From positions 1 through 64,000 of the forward strand of contig JAIWNE010000050.1 in NCBI GenBank assembly GCA_025331445.1: a DNA stretch of 64,000 bases, read 5' to 3'. The translations under genes were made by a program, and so were the position numbers. This DNA is from Blakeslea trispora. Taxonomy: Eukaryota > Mucoromycota > Mucoromycetes > Mucorales > Choanephoraceae. This document shows positions 9,850-22,341 of this stretch, piece by piece (the stretch's first letter is position 1; every line of letters starts with the position of its first letter). The notes beneath the pieces were generated by a model. That model was not told the origin of the DNA, did no database searches, and was given only the letters and a program-made list of their open reading frames with translations.

Positions 9850-11711
9850 TGCAAACTAAACTCAATTGTAGATCCGATTGTAATATCCAATCAAATCAGC
9901 CTGTCAACACACGCTTTTTCAATCAAAGACACAAAGATAAATTCTGTTCTGCACTCTAGAAGACGAAGAAAACCTGACTTTCCAACACTATCTTGGATGG
10001 ATTGTTATCCTGGATTTAATTGGTAAAATCTTAGGATACATTTTTTTTTGGCTCCAAAGATGTCTTTTTTTTTTTCTTTTTCTATACTTTCTATAGTTGA
10101 TGTTGTACTTTTTTTTTTTGATCTACGTACACCTTAAGGATTTGCATATGATTAGACGATGTGTAGAAAGCGAGGGGAGGAGGGGAGAGGTTTCTTTGAT
10201 AAACGTATTTAAGCTCAAACAAGGGATTGTTTACTTTTATGAAAGTGATAAAAGCCAGAGTTGTACACAATTACGACTGTTGATGGTAATGTCGCTAAAT
10301 CATGCTTTATCTTTATAGTTGGGAAGAAACCATTCGTACTTGACACTGTTTACAGATAGTAGTATGATGTCGCTCTTTTATTTCTTGTTTGACTACATCA
10401 AATCAGATTGCATAGTTGCTTTTGGTTTTTTTTGGATTCCATTATTCTCTTTAGTGCTATTTTGGAAACGGGATATCTGCAATGTGATACTATTTGGTTT
10501 TATGTCATTGCCCAAACTACTTTAAGATAGTCTACCTGACACACACAAAAGTAGCGCAGAAAACACAATCTTTCTTCTTTCCTCCTTTGAATTGATTTGC
10601 TTAAAGTTGGCCACAACTCAATTAAATTTTCTAAGAATCTATCAGACTGGATATTGTTTAGCCCTGAAACAATCGAAACAAAAAGAAAGGCTCAACTTTT
10701 TCTTTCTTTTGCGTTTGTTACAGAAAATGATCTAACTGCTTGACACAAGTCATATCATACATTTGATTAGACTACAGAAAAATCAAAGAACAAGCCTAAG
10801 GCAATATTAGCTAATTAGAATCAACTAAAGCTGATGATTGTACATGGCTACATAGATGCTTCTTATGACTGTTGACACATAGATGTCTTTAAATTTTGTG
10901 CTTCAACAAACCAAAAGGAATTAAGATTGACTATTGATGATGTTAATGGTCAAAGTCTTTGATCTGAATTCAAGTGTCGAAATGAATTCTAACAGAATGA
11001 GTTTTTCTAGCTCAGATTTTCATATAATTTCAGAAATGGTCATGATGTGTTTGACAAAGTCAATTCATTCAAGTGAGAAAATAAGCGTCAACGCACACTC
11101 CAAAAAAAAAAAGGCAATATCATTTCTTCTACAAGAGAGAAACAAATCATCAGTACCTTTTACTGGTAGCTGGGTTCAGTCTACAAAGATTATGTCTCTT
11201 AATGATCTGCCTGAAAATCATGTCTGTTTGTTTCCGGCACTAGAAGAAAAACCATTAAATTTTGAAAGAAAATAAAATCAACATCGCTCTGCTTGTCAAA
11301 TCTAAAAGCCTTTCCTGCCATTTTTTTTTTTATAAGAAATCATTATATAGAAGTGAATATTTTTTCTAAAAAAAAAAAAAAGTCCTTGTAGATCAAATTT
11401 CCCCATATATTTTGTTTCAACACCAATGAACTCAACATAAAAGTTTTTCTTTTTTTTTTTTTTGAATAGGTTTAGCTGTCGTGAGTCATAGTCAGTGCGA
11501 AATAGAACAAGTCCGACACAAGAAAGTCACGAAGCTATGTGTCACAATTTCAAAAGCAGATTCCTGCCTTGATTGACATTTAAGCAAAGTTTACCTTTTT
11601 CTTTTCTTCTTCTTTTCTCTTGCTCTAGTTGCCGAATCTCAATCATTCCCGGACCAGAGCTCATCTTCCTCCTTGTCTTTTCTTAGTTAAAAGGGTTACA
11701 ACAATTTTATC
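9850..11711. other. Divergent intergenic region, no gene recognised
   Basis: About 1.9 kb of AT-rich DNA between the divergently arranged phosphate transporter and ARG5,6 genes. Frames of 60-113 codons exist (for example 10934-11275) but have low complexity and no recognisable family. Pyrimidine tracts immediately before 11640 probably belong to the ARG5,6 promoter. Confidence 0.45.
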
Positions 11712-14608
<2,897 letters not shown>

Positions 14609-14869
14609 TTTGTATTTGTTTTGTTTATTGAAATAAAAAGTTGATATTTAATTTAAAATCATCCCCCTCAAGAATATGAAGCAAAAAAGGGCCTTACAAA
14701 AAAAATTTGCCCTTTTTTTTTTTCAAATCGAAGGCTCAACCTTAAAACCAATTGACCCCATCCAAGCTTGATTGTCCGTCTTTATAGAGTGCAAACAAGA
14801 AAATGATTGCTTTATTTACAGCCTTTACATGAATTGAAAAATGCCAATTTTGGTATAAATCAATAAAAT

Positions 14870-14870
<1 letters not shown>

Positions 14871-14901
<31 letters not shown>

Positions 14902-14903
14902 CA
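14871..14903. repeat. (CA)n microsatellite
   Basis: About 16 uninterrupted CA units in the intergenic DNA after ARG5,6. Confidence 0.9.
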
Positions 14904-15142
14904 ATGTCTCTTTTATAGCTGTGTTCTCTGTAAAATTCACTGAATTGCTTCTTGGATAACGACACAAACAATTTGATGATTGTGCAGATTTCTACATTTG
15001 ATTTATTGTATTTTAAATTCTGTGCTACATTATACCAAATTATGCCAAGTCATGACGTACATTTTCCTTGATAATTTTTTTTTGCTGCATAAGTTGTCTT
15101 CTTTTTGATTGTTTCTCTCACTCTCTCTTTTTTAAGAAAAAG

Positions 15143-15413
15143 ATGTTTTTTTGTTTTACTTGTGAGTAACCTTCAATAACTTATTAGAGCTCTTATTTAT
15201 TATTTTCTACTAGTTGGTATTGATCGCTTCAAGCGTAAGTCTGGTCATTCAGTTTGGCACTGTCCGAATTGTCAAGCACATGATGTATACCTGATCAAGA
15301 GCAACGAATGTTTCACGTTTTGCTTTGTTCCCTTAATACCTTGTGGAAGCACAAAAAGCCTATATGAATGCCAGACATGTGGCTGGCTTAATGTTCAGCA
15401 ACCAAACTATTAA
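15143..15413 (+). CDS. Small zinc-ribbon protein, two exons
   Basis: A 72-residue protein encoded by exons 15143-15161 and 15214-15413 around a 52-nt GT-AG intron; splicing joins a codon cleanly. The first exon has only six codons and one base, so the gene is easily missed. The protein has a short hydrophobic start (MFFCFT), then GIDRFKRKS, a CPNC pair, a hydrophobic middle with FTFCFVPLIP, and a CQTC pair near the end. Two CxxC knuckles about 40 residues apart are typical of the zinc-ribbon_15 type of tiny fungal proteins, whose role is unknown. The hydrophobic stretch between the knuckles suggests membrane or partner contact. The start codon follows AAAAAG. Confidence 0.75.
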
Positions 15414-16483
15414 TCATCACTATTGCATTCACCCTATCAATAAACCACATCATACTCGCATATTAAGGCAAAGAAGGGAGTGCGTCTAGTCGTCGCTCAT
15501 GGACAAGGTTGTCCAACTTGGTTAATCGTTTTTCGAAATATTGAAGATACAATCAGTAATAAAGACATTGGGTATACCCGCTTTAATTTACAAGCATATT
15601 CTATAGAGCTCAATGTTTATTTTTTTCAAAAAAAGAATGAGAAAATGCAGCACATATGTTTCTTACTTTTAATCTATCTAGAGGCTTCATATTCTTTTTT
15701 TTTTTTTTTAGAAAAAAAAGTTTGCTTTGTAAGGTTATAGAGCAAGTTTGGCAAAGCAAGTAAGAAAATCATTGCTATTTGCTTTTTTTTTTTCTTTTTC
15801 TTCAAAAAACGATTTTTCATAGCATTTAGTTATTCTCTTAACTTTCATTGTAACTTTTTGCTTATTTGTTACTGCTTATCGGTGAAAAAGAAAAAATGCA
15901 GAAAAAAGAAATTTCACTGATCAATTAAATGCTGCAATAAAAAAAAAAGGATTTGTTGAGAAATGAATTTTTTCTCCTTGTATTCACCAAGTGAAATGTT
16001 TGGAAGCAACAAGGCTATTGGAGATTATATAAGCATATATCTATATTTGGTTTAAAAGGAGGTTGCTTGCTTGTTCTTCAAGCACATTTTCTTGTCTTCC
16101 TTGTAGCTATAAAAATAAAATGCGGTATCGAACTGTAGATGGAGCTATCAAACGGAAACAATGAAATGCACAAAAAGGCTAGTGTTTTTTTTTTACTTCT
16201 CTTTGAAGTTCTTTGTTGACTTTCAAATCTTAATACTTTATCCTTAATACAGTTTGTACCAGTTTTGATATACTAGCTCTATAGTTTTAAATGAGCCATT
16301 GCTGAAAATGATTAGCTTGAACTTTCATCATTACATCGGATAATGATAGTATACAACAGTAGTATCAGACGTGTGTTGAACATTCATCTAACAAGATGAG
16401 TAAAGTTTCTATCAATGAGTCAATAATATTGAAGACGAATGTTTGTGTATGTGCCAAAGTAGTAAGGGTAGTATTAGAAAACA
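15414..16483. other. Intergenic, flank of the MULE insertion
   Basis: AT-rich, no gene recognised. A frame at 15480-15740 has strong low-complexity character and no start context. It ends at the 5' target-site duplication of the Mutator-like element. Confidence 0.45.
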
Positions 16484-16492
16484 TTTGATATA
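16484..16492. repeat. Left target-site duplication of the MULE
   Basis: TTTGATATA, repeated exactly at 19794-19802 just beyond the right end. Confidence 0.8.
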
Positions 16493-16499
16493 CAGTGAG

Positions 16500-16593
16500 G
16501 TTATATACCACGACCCTAAATCCTTATATACCACGACGCACCCGATCCATACCTGAGTTTCAAAATATTATATAAGCTTTATATACCACGACC
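16500..16593 (+). repeat. Left terminal inverted repeat of the MULE (94 bp)
   Basis: Reverse complement of 19693-19786 with no mismatch found by eye. It contains three copies of a TTATATACCACGAC-like word, probably transposase-binding sites. Confidence 0.9.
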
Positions 16594-16634
16594 ATTTTTT
16601 TTTAATTATTACCCCTTTTCTCTTTGACATAACA

Positions 16635-19586
16635 ATGATTACAGATCAACTTTACAAAGTTCCAGAAGCACTTCCTAACATCCCCAGCAACATTGATCGA
16701 CAATCTCTCAATACTCTTATTAGAGAATACTCAATTAGAAACAAATTTGTCGTTTCTGTCACTCGGTCTGACGCAAAAAGCTTAATCTTTCAGTGTGTCA
16801 AAAGTGGCAAGCAAAGGGAAACGAAAAGAGTCGAAGATCCTAGCAAACGTCGTGCCAAAATGAGCCATAAGACAGAATGCCCCTACACTATCAGATTCTT
16901 CAAGCCCAAAGGCAAAAATTTGTTTAACCTTCTTGATCCTAAGAATGAGAATGAACTTTGTCATAACCACCCTATCGATGATCTCAATCTACTGTCAACT
17001 TCAAAGGGACGTAAAAGTATTCTTGAAGTAGATGACATGAGAAAGATTAGCTTTGGTCTTGAGCAAAATTCATCAGCTCGTAAAATTCAGAATACAATCA
17101 GTAAAGATAGTCCTTATAACAAATTGACTAAAGCTGACGTTAAGAACACGAAAAGTGTCTATAACAAACAGACAAAAGAAGCTTCCCAGAGAGCATCTAC
17201 TGAACAAGCAAATTTGTTGATCCAGCAAATGCAAAGCAATGGCTATATGACATTTTACGATTTTGATCAGACAATGTTCTTGAAGTCCATTTTTTTTGCG
17301 AGCAAGCCAATGACAGAAAAAGCAAAGCAGTTTCCTGAAGTAATGGTTATCGACGCAACCTACAAGACAAACAATCTCGGTATGCCATTGATTGGTATCT
17401 ATGGGGTTGCAAACATTGGCCAAAGATCCTTCAAGAGCTTTCCTGTAGCCTTTGCTTGGACATCAAATGAGCAGGAAACTACTTATCAATGGGTTCTTGA
17501 AATGCTCAAGAAACAAGTGGGTGACGAATTGCATCAAACTGTGTTCGTTACTGATAAATGTACTGCTTTGAGAAATGCGCTTGATAAGTTGTTTCCTCAA
17601 AACAAGAAGCTTTTGTGTACATGGCACATGTTGAACAACTTGAGCGATCACTGTAACAAGAAGACGTTCAAGAATGATGATGTTGTTGAAGAGTTCAAGT
17701 CGTGTGTTTCTGATTTGATTAACCTCACTGGCTTCACAAAGTATTCAGAAAAATTGAACAAGATCAACGGGATTCTCCTTGATGACAACTATTTTGTTTC
17801 AAGAGAAGAAAGAATGAAGTTCAAAGAGTACTTTGAAGCAGAATGGAAGTTGTGCTTGCATCAATGGGCTGCCAGCTACACTTCCAAAATCAAAACAATG
17901 GGTTGCACCACTACTCAAAGGGCTGAGAGTGGACATAGTGCTCTGAAGCACAAGATGATTTCAGCGCAACATCTTTGTGTTGCTTTTGATAAAGTACACG
18001 AGTACTTGAAGGACTTTGAGCGCAGCTATGAAGAACAGAAGTTGAAAGAGAAAGCAACTTCTGATAAGGTTATCAGTGAAGATGAAAACCTCCGTCATTT
18101 GCGTGGTAAGATTGGCCACCTCGCTCTTTACAAATTACGTGAAGAATTGTATAGAGAACGCCCTGTCATCCCCAAGCATTACTCTGAATGCAATTGCAAG
18201 AACAGAGTCGTTTATGGCTTGTTTTGCTGCCATCAATTTGATGCTTTAGGGAATCAGAGAATTGAGCTGTCAAGCATACCTCGCCGATGGTGGATAGTCA
18301 GCAATCAAGAAGAAGAAGTTGCAGATGCCCCTAAAAGCTTCTCCAAAGATTGGATGAAGTATGTTGTTGCTTTGGAAGGTGCATTCCGTGATGCTGAGGG
18401 TGATTATGTGGAAACGATTCGACTGACAGATGCAGTTGAGAGTTTCCTCATCTGCAATACCGATTCGTATGTTGATGGTAGGTCTCGCATAGCCGAAGAG
18501 CCTCCATCAGTTCCAAAGCTGACTCTTCCAGAAGCGACTGAGGTCAAGAAACCAGGAAGACCTGCAAAAATACAGCGCCTTTCTGCATTGCCAAAAGACT
18601 TTGCTTCTGCTAAGTTTAGGAAGACCTTTACGAATGAAAAATTTAAAGAAGAAGAAAAGGAAGAAGAAAAGGAAGAAGAAAAGAAAGAAGAAAAGGAAGA
18701 AGAAAAGGAAGAAGAAAAGAAAGAAGAAAAGAAAGAAGAAAAGAAAGAAGAAAAGGAAGAAGAAAAGGAGGAAGAAAGATGTAAAAGAAAAGCATGTGAA
18801 GAAAAAAGCGACTTTGTATACGACTTGTATATTCCCAAAAAAAGAAGGGTTGCTTATACAGAAGAGTTCAGAAAGCAACAGTTGGATTTTTCTCTCTCTG
18901 TTGATATTAAGCAAGATGATGTTGTATTGACCTATAATCCAAAGAGTGATGGTTATTGCGGTTTTAGAGCAGCATCATATTTAATATATGGAGATGAAGA
19001 GCAATTCACGAAGGTAAAAGAAGCTATGATCTCTGTGATGTCAAAAGAGTTCAAAAATGGCATGTCCTATGAAGACTTTTACCGAAGCTCATTTGGAATG
19101 ACCACAGATGAAGTAAAAATGACTATCACATGTGGCATCGACTTGAACAAGAAAGAAGATGAAGTAACTGGATATGACCGCCATAGAAAAGCAAGAACAG
19201 CTGGCATGTCTTTTTGGTTTGACAGCATTGATTACATGCAAGTACTTGCAGATGCATACGGTCGTCCTGTCTGTTATCATCCAGACTCTGTCAGCAAAAG
19301 CCAATTGGATGTAGCCTTGACGAACTTTCCCTTAGTCTTGCCCAAGAGGCTAGATCAAAAGCCGGTGCCTCTGCATTTCCAGTACATAGGTGGAATTCAT
19401 TGGGGAGCTGTAAAACTCAAGAATTCTAGCAGCAACCTTCCTCCTGCAAGTAGAGTTTACTTTAACTCTTATCCTGACAGTTTGAAAAACTACAACTTGT
19501 ATTGGAATAAATGGGGACAGTTCCCCAAAGAAAAAGCAAAGAAAAAGAATCAAAAATTACTTCAAGACATCATATCAATAGAATAA
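16635..19586 (+). CDS. MULE transposase fused to an OTU-type cysteine protease domain
   Basis: A 983-residue intronless protein. Near the N terminus (about 50-115) a FAR1-like zinc domain shows FQCVKSG, a CPYTIRF cysteine and a CHNHP end. The MULE DDE core has Asp240 in MVIDATYKTN, Asp307 in FVTDKCTALRNAL followed by CTWHMLNNL, and Glu431 in QRAESGHSALK. A SWIM zinc finger follows as Cys519-x-Cys521 ... Cys531-x-His533. A Lys/Glu repeat (18646-18778) links this to a C-terminal domain with the OTU signature: Asp772 and Cys775 in DGYCGFRAAS and His922 in GIHWGAV. Plant MULEs are known to carry ULP1 proteases; an OTU deubiquitinase-like domain on the transposase is an analogous arrangement. Its substrate is unknown. 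The gene starts 42 nt inside the left inverted repeat, so the repeat probably also holds the promoter. Confidence 0.9.
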   Translation: MITDQLYKVPEALPNIPSNIDRQSLNTLIREYSIRNKFVVSVTRSDAKSLIFQCVKSGKQRETKRVEDPSKRRAKMSHKTECPYTIRFFKPKGKNLFNLLDPKNENELCHNHPIDDLNLLSTSKGRKSILEVDDMRKISFGLEQNSSARKIQNTISKDSPYNKLTKADVKNTKSVYNKQTKEASQRASTEQANLLIQQMQSNGYMTFYDFDQTMFLKSIFFASKPMTEKAKQFPEVMVIDATYKTNNLGMPLIGIYGVANIGQRSFKSFPVAFAWTSNEQETTYQWVLEMLKKQVGDELHQTVFVTDKCTALRNALDKLFPQNKKLLCTWHMLNNLSDHCNKKTFKNDDVVEEFKSCVSDLINLTGFTKYSEKLNKINGILLDDNYFVSREERMKFKEYFEAEWKLCLHQWAASYTSKIKTMGCTTTQRAESGHSALKHKMISAQHLCVAFDKVHEYLKDFERSYEEQKLKEKATSDKVISEDENLRHLRGKIGHLALYKLREELYRERPVIPKHYSECNCKNRVVYGLFCCHQFDALGNQRIELSSIPRRWWIVSNQEEEVADAPKSFSKDWMKYVVALEGAFRDAEGDYVETIRLTDAVESFLICNTDSYVDGRSRIAEEPPSVPKLTLPEATEVKKPGRPAKIQRLSALPKDFASAKFRKTFTNEKFKEEEKEEEKEEEKKEEKEEEKEEEKKEEKKEEKKEEKEEEKEEERCKRKACEEKSDFVYDLYIPKKRRVAYTEEFRKQQLDFSLSVDIKQDDVVLTYNPKSDGYCGFRAASYLIYGDEEQFTKVKEAMISVMSKEFKNGMSYEDFYRSSFGMTTDEVKMTITCGIDLNKKEDEVTGYDRHRKARTAGMSFWFDSIDYMQVLADAYGRPVCYHPDSVSKSQLDVALTNFPLVLPKRLDQKPVPLHFQYIGGIHWGAVKLKNSSSNLPPASRVYFNSYPDSLKNYNLYWNKWGQFPKEKAKKKNQKLLQDIISIE

Positions 19587-19643
19587 ATAAATTTATATTC
19601 ATAACCTTCGTACTAGAACAGCTCTGATATACATTTGAAATAA

Positions 19644-19706
19644 GGGCAGTGGTATATAAGGGTCGTGGTATATAAGGGTAGTGGTATATAAGGGTCGTGG
19701 TATATA
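19644..19706. repeat. Right subterminal tandem repeat of the MULE
   Basis: Four 16-nt units of the form GGGTCGTGGTATATAA (variants GGGCAGT and GGGTAGT) run into the right inverted repeat. The left end has no equivalent array inside its TIR, so the element is asymmetric. Confidence 0.8.
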
Positions 19707-19786
19707 AAGCTTATATAATATTTTGAAACTCAGGTATGGATCGGGTGCGTCGTGGTATATAAGGATTTAGGGTCGTGGTATATAAC
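19693..19786 (-). repeat. Right terminal inverted repeat of the MULE (94 bp)
   Basis: Inverted copy of 16500-16593, identical by eye; the right duplication TTTGATATA follows seven bases later at 19794-19802. Confidence 0.9.
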
Positions 19787-20111
19787 TTTTCCCTTTGATA
19801 TATATTCATTGGATAGTTTAAATCATCTTGCAAAGCTATTTCGCACATTACTGTAATCTTTCTAAAACTGACGAGGACATTACCCTAAAGCAGAATGTAA
19901 ATCTTAGAACGCTGAATGAAACTAGATAAATTACAAGACTTCCGAGAAAAATAGGCAGTACTAAGACTCGAGTTGTAGTCAACACTCTTGTCAGTGAATT
20001 TCATTGGCTCAGTGTCCCTGAGCGTGCCCAAATTGCTTCGTGAAGCAATTTTCTCATAGTGAGAAATAAACAAACCTCCTGTTAGTCATCTAAATCAACT
20101 TGAGGCTTGAA

Positions 20112-20543
20112 ATGCCTGAAAACACACAAACTACGAAGCGTAGTCATTACAAAGAGAAAGATCACAAGAATTATTGGGATTCTAAATGGCCCGAATACGC
20201 TGGACTTACACCACAGCACATAGCTAACACTCTTGGTGTATCTGTGTCGACTGTACAAAGCTATATCAAACAAGCCGACAAAACTGACACGCCATCATCT
20301 CATGCTCCTCCAGGCACAGTAATTAATCAAAAAGGCAAGAGTCACCTCAGAAATATCGTGAAAGACAGTCCCTTTTTGAGCTTTAACGGTGTAAAACAGA
20401 AGTTGAAGAGTTTTGGTATCCACGTCTCTAGAGGAACTGCAATCAGCTATTTGCGCTCCATGGGCTTTGGTTCCTTTTATGCCGTAAAGAAACCTACGCT
20501 TGAAAAGTATCACAAGGTAATGCGCCTTGGATGGGGGCATTGA
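20112..20543 (+). pseudogene. Tc1/IS630-type transposase, N-terminal fragment
   Basis: Encodes about 143 residues of the DNA-binding half of a Tc1-like transposase: a helix-turn-helix (LTPQHIANTLGVSVSTVQSYI), then a second one ending in GTAISYLRSMGFGSFYAVKKP. The frame stops right after KVMRLGWGH, where Tc1 proteins normally continue into the catalytic core (RLxWAKE). No WSDESRF catalytic motif follows, so the gene is truncated. The homologous residues in the copy at 63403 show what is missing. It lies in a cluster with two other dead Tc1 copies. Confidence 0.7.
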
Positions 20544-20574
20544 ACACAAGGATTAGACCGCTCAACAGTAGGCA

Positions 20575-20616
20575 GGTGCCATTTGGTCAAACTAATCTCG
20601 TTACGAGATAGGCGCC
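20575..20616. other. Nested hairpin between Tc1 fragments
   Basis: ATCTCG (20595-20600) and CGAGAT (20604-20609) form a perfect stem with a TTA loop; GGTGCC (20575-20580) and GGCGCC (20611-20616) can close an outer stem with one G-U pair. Perhaps part of an element end; function unknown. Confidence 0.3.
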
Positions 20617-20706
20617 CATCGAGGTGGCCTCAGTCAACCGAGAAGAAGGCAAGGGGTTTGAGAAGCAGTTGCTTTCCCCCAGAAAAAAAGGTTGGTCTAG
20701 GAAGTA

Positions 20707-21346
20707 CAGTGCGTCCACCCTCATTTGGACACTTTTTTGAAAAGATTGGCCTACTTTTGTGAGCTCCATTTGGTTGATTTTTTGAGCCTCATTTAACCGA
20801 TACTATTTGGTCATTTTTAATTAGACACTTTACAACATTTTCAATGAAAGAGGGCAAGAAGCAACTACTTTCACTGAAGAAAAATCATTTCGGTTGAGAA
20901 GCTTAACTGATCTTCGAAAATGCATTAAAAACAAAGATCATCGAGTCGAAGAAGACGTGAATGACACTTTCATGGAAGAGGTTACTGCCAAGAAAGAAAG
21001 ATCACGTCAATGCAATGTCTACACCTTAGAAAATCATAAACGGTATTTCTATTACTTGAATGAAAAGCTAATGAAGCTCAGAGAAGCAGCTCAAGCAGCA
21101 AATGTGAATTATGACACTGCGCGCAAGTGGAAAAAGACATACGAAGAGGACCCAGATAGAACGATTCCTACGAAAAAGACAAATCTTGGTTCTAGTAGGC
21201 CTATCAGCCAGCTTGGTGAGGATCATAAGCGTCATATGATCAATTTTTCGATGAGGATGCTTCTGCGACTATTCAGGATGCAAAGATTGAGTTTGAAAAA
21301 GGTGTATCTACAGTCACTGGAAACCAAAGTTCGATCGGGCCTTAAA
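20707..21346 (+). pseudogene. Degraded Tc1/IS630 transposase (second copy, N-terminal part)
   Basis: Begins with TACAGTGCGTCCACC, a likely TA target plus a CAGT-type terminal repeat. From 20894 a reading frame gives a helix-turn-helix segment (KLREAAQAANVNYDTARKW) and a GSSRPISQLGEDHKRHMINF linker typical of fungal IS630/Tc1 transposases. A one-base frameshift near 21245 moves the continuation (FDEDASATIQDA) to another frame, and the coding pattern ends by 21346 without a catalytic domain. Clearly dead. Confidence 0.6.
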
Positions 21347-21409
21347 TAAAGCATATCTGGCATGATGATGACCACAATCAATATTTCATTCTTTTACAAT
21401 TCAATTCAA

Positions 21410-22195
21410 ATATGTCTACTATTGATATACAAGCAGCCGTGGCAAACACAACAAGAGTGAAGAGAAAGCTTATTGAGGAGTGTATTGGTTGAATCGCGCT
21501 AGCATTCCTTGAGAGAGGTTTCACGCATAATGGTGTTCTCTTACGCGACTGTAAACAACATCGTGAAAAAAGGCACACTTCTGTCCAGCGTTTCATCCTG
21601 GCTCAACCCCAAAAGGTAATGAAAGAACAATGAGATACCTCGATCGAGTTGTAACAAACAACCCTTTCTTTAGCATTGATGGTATCAAACACGAGCTGGA
21701 GAAATTAAAAGTTTAAGTCTGTAGAAAGACTGTCGTCAGCTATTTTCGTCAGCTAGGCTTCAAATCTTACTACGCATCTCACAAGCTTGCCTTGACGAAG
21801 AAGCACAAGGAGTTTCGACTCGAATGGGCCAAGGAACATGTCGATTGGATAACAGAGCTTCAACCCTAGTACTTGAAAACCCAAGCACAGGAGGACAAAC
21901 GCTTCTTGTTTCAAGAAGATGGGGTTACGTGTCATACAGGAGCTTATGCGTGTCTTTGGAAGAGCCGTCATTTGATGAAGAGGCTTGAGTACTGGCCTGC
22001 CCAAAGTTCAGACTTGAACCCCATTGAACATCTGCGGTGGGCTCTTGAGCAGTGTATAGCAAGCACACGTCATACTGTCCACAACACTGCTCAGCTGAAG
22101 GAATTGCTGCTGGAATAGTGGAGTAAGATCAGCAGTGATTTACTTGTTTGCCTAGTGAACAACATAAAGGACCTTTGTTAAGCCGTCATAGATGC
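21410..22195 (+). pseudogene. Degraded Tc1 transposase (third copy, catalytic half partly kept)
   Basis: Pieces of a Tc1 protein are readable in one direction despite several stops: a helix-turn-helix remnant (NPFFSIDGIKHELEKLKV), TVVSYFRQLGFKSYYASH, RLEWAKEHVDWI, then after a gap QEDGVTCHT and AQSSDLNPIEHLRWALEQ, the second Asp and last acidic residue of the DDE core. The WSDESRF part with the first catalytic Asp is deleted between 21865 and 21870. In-frame stops occur at 21501, 21714 and 21867. It is not the same subfamily as the fragment at 20112. Confidence 0.65.
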
Positions 22196-22341
22196 TAAAG
22201 GTAGTATAACAAAGCATTAGCCCTGTTTTTTTAATGACAAAAAACAGAGCTTAATTGGACATCGTCTTGAATCACTAACGTGTCTTTTAGTTTATGCATC
22301 TTTAACGCTGAGTTTCGATTTTAAAAAGTGATCGAATTTCA

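Larger units (their letters stand above)
16493..19793 (+). mobile_element. Complete Mutator-like element (MULE) with OTU-fused transposase
   Basis: A 3,301-bp DNA transposon. The nine-base word TTTGATATA occurs at 16484-16492 and again at 19794-19802, giving a 9-bp target-site duplication, the usual size for Mutator elements. Inside it, seven dissimilar bases (CAGTGAG left, TTTTCCC right) precede 94-bp inverted repeats that are identical by eye. The single transposase frame has no stop or frameshift. Intact TIRs, duplication and frame point to a recent insertion. Confidence 0.92.

Noticed and set aside
18404..18914. Long minus-strand Ser/Phe-repeat frames opposite the MULE transposase
   Set aside because: They are the antisense of the Lys/Glu-coding repeat (GAAGAAAAG units) and have no independent support.
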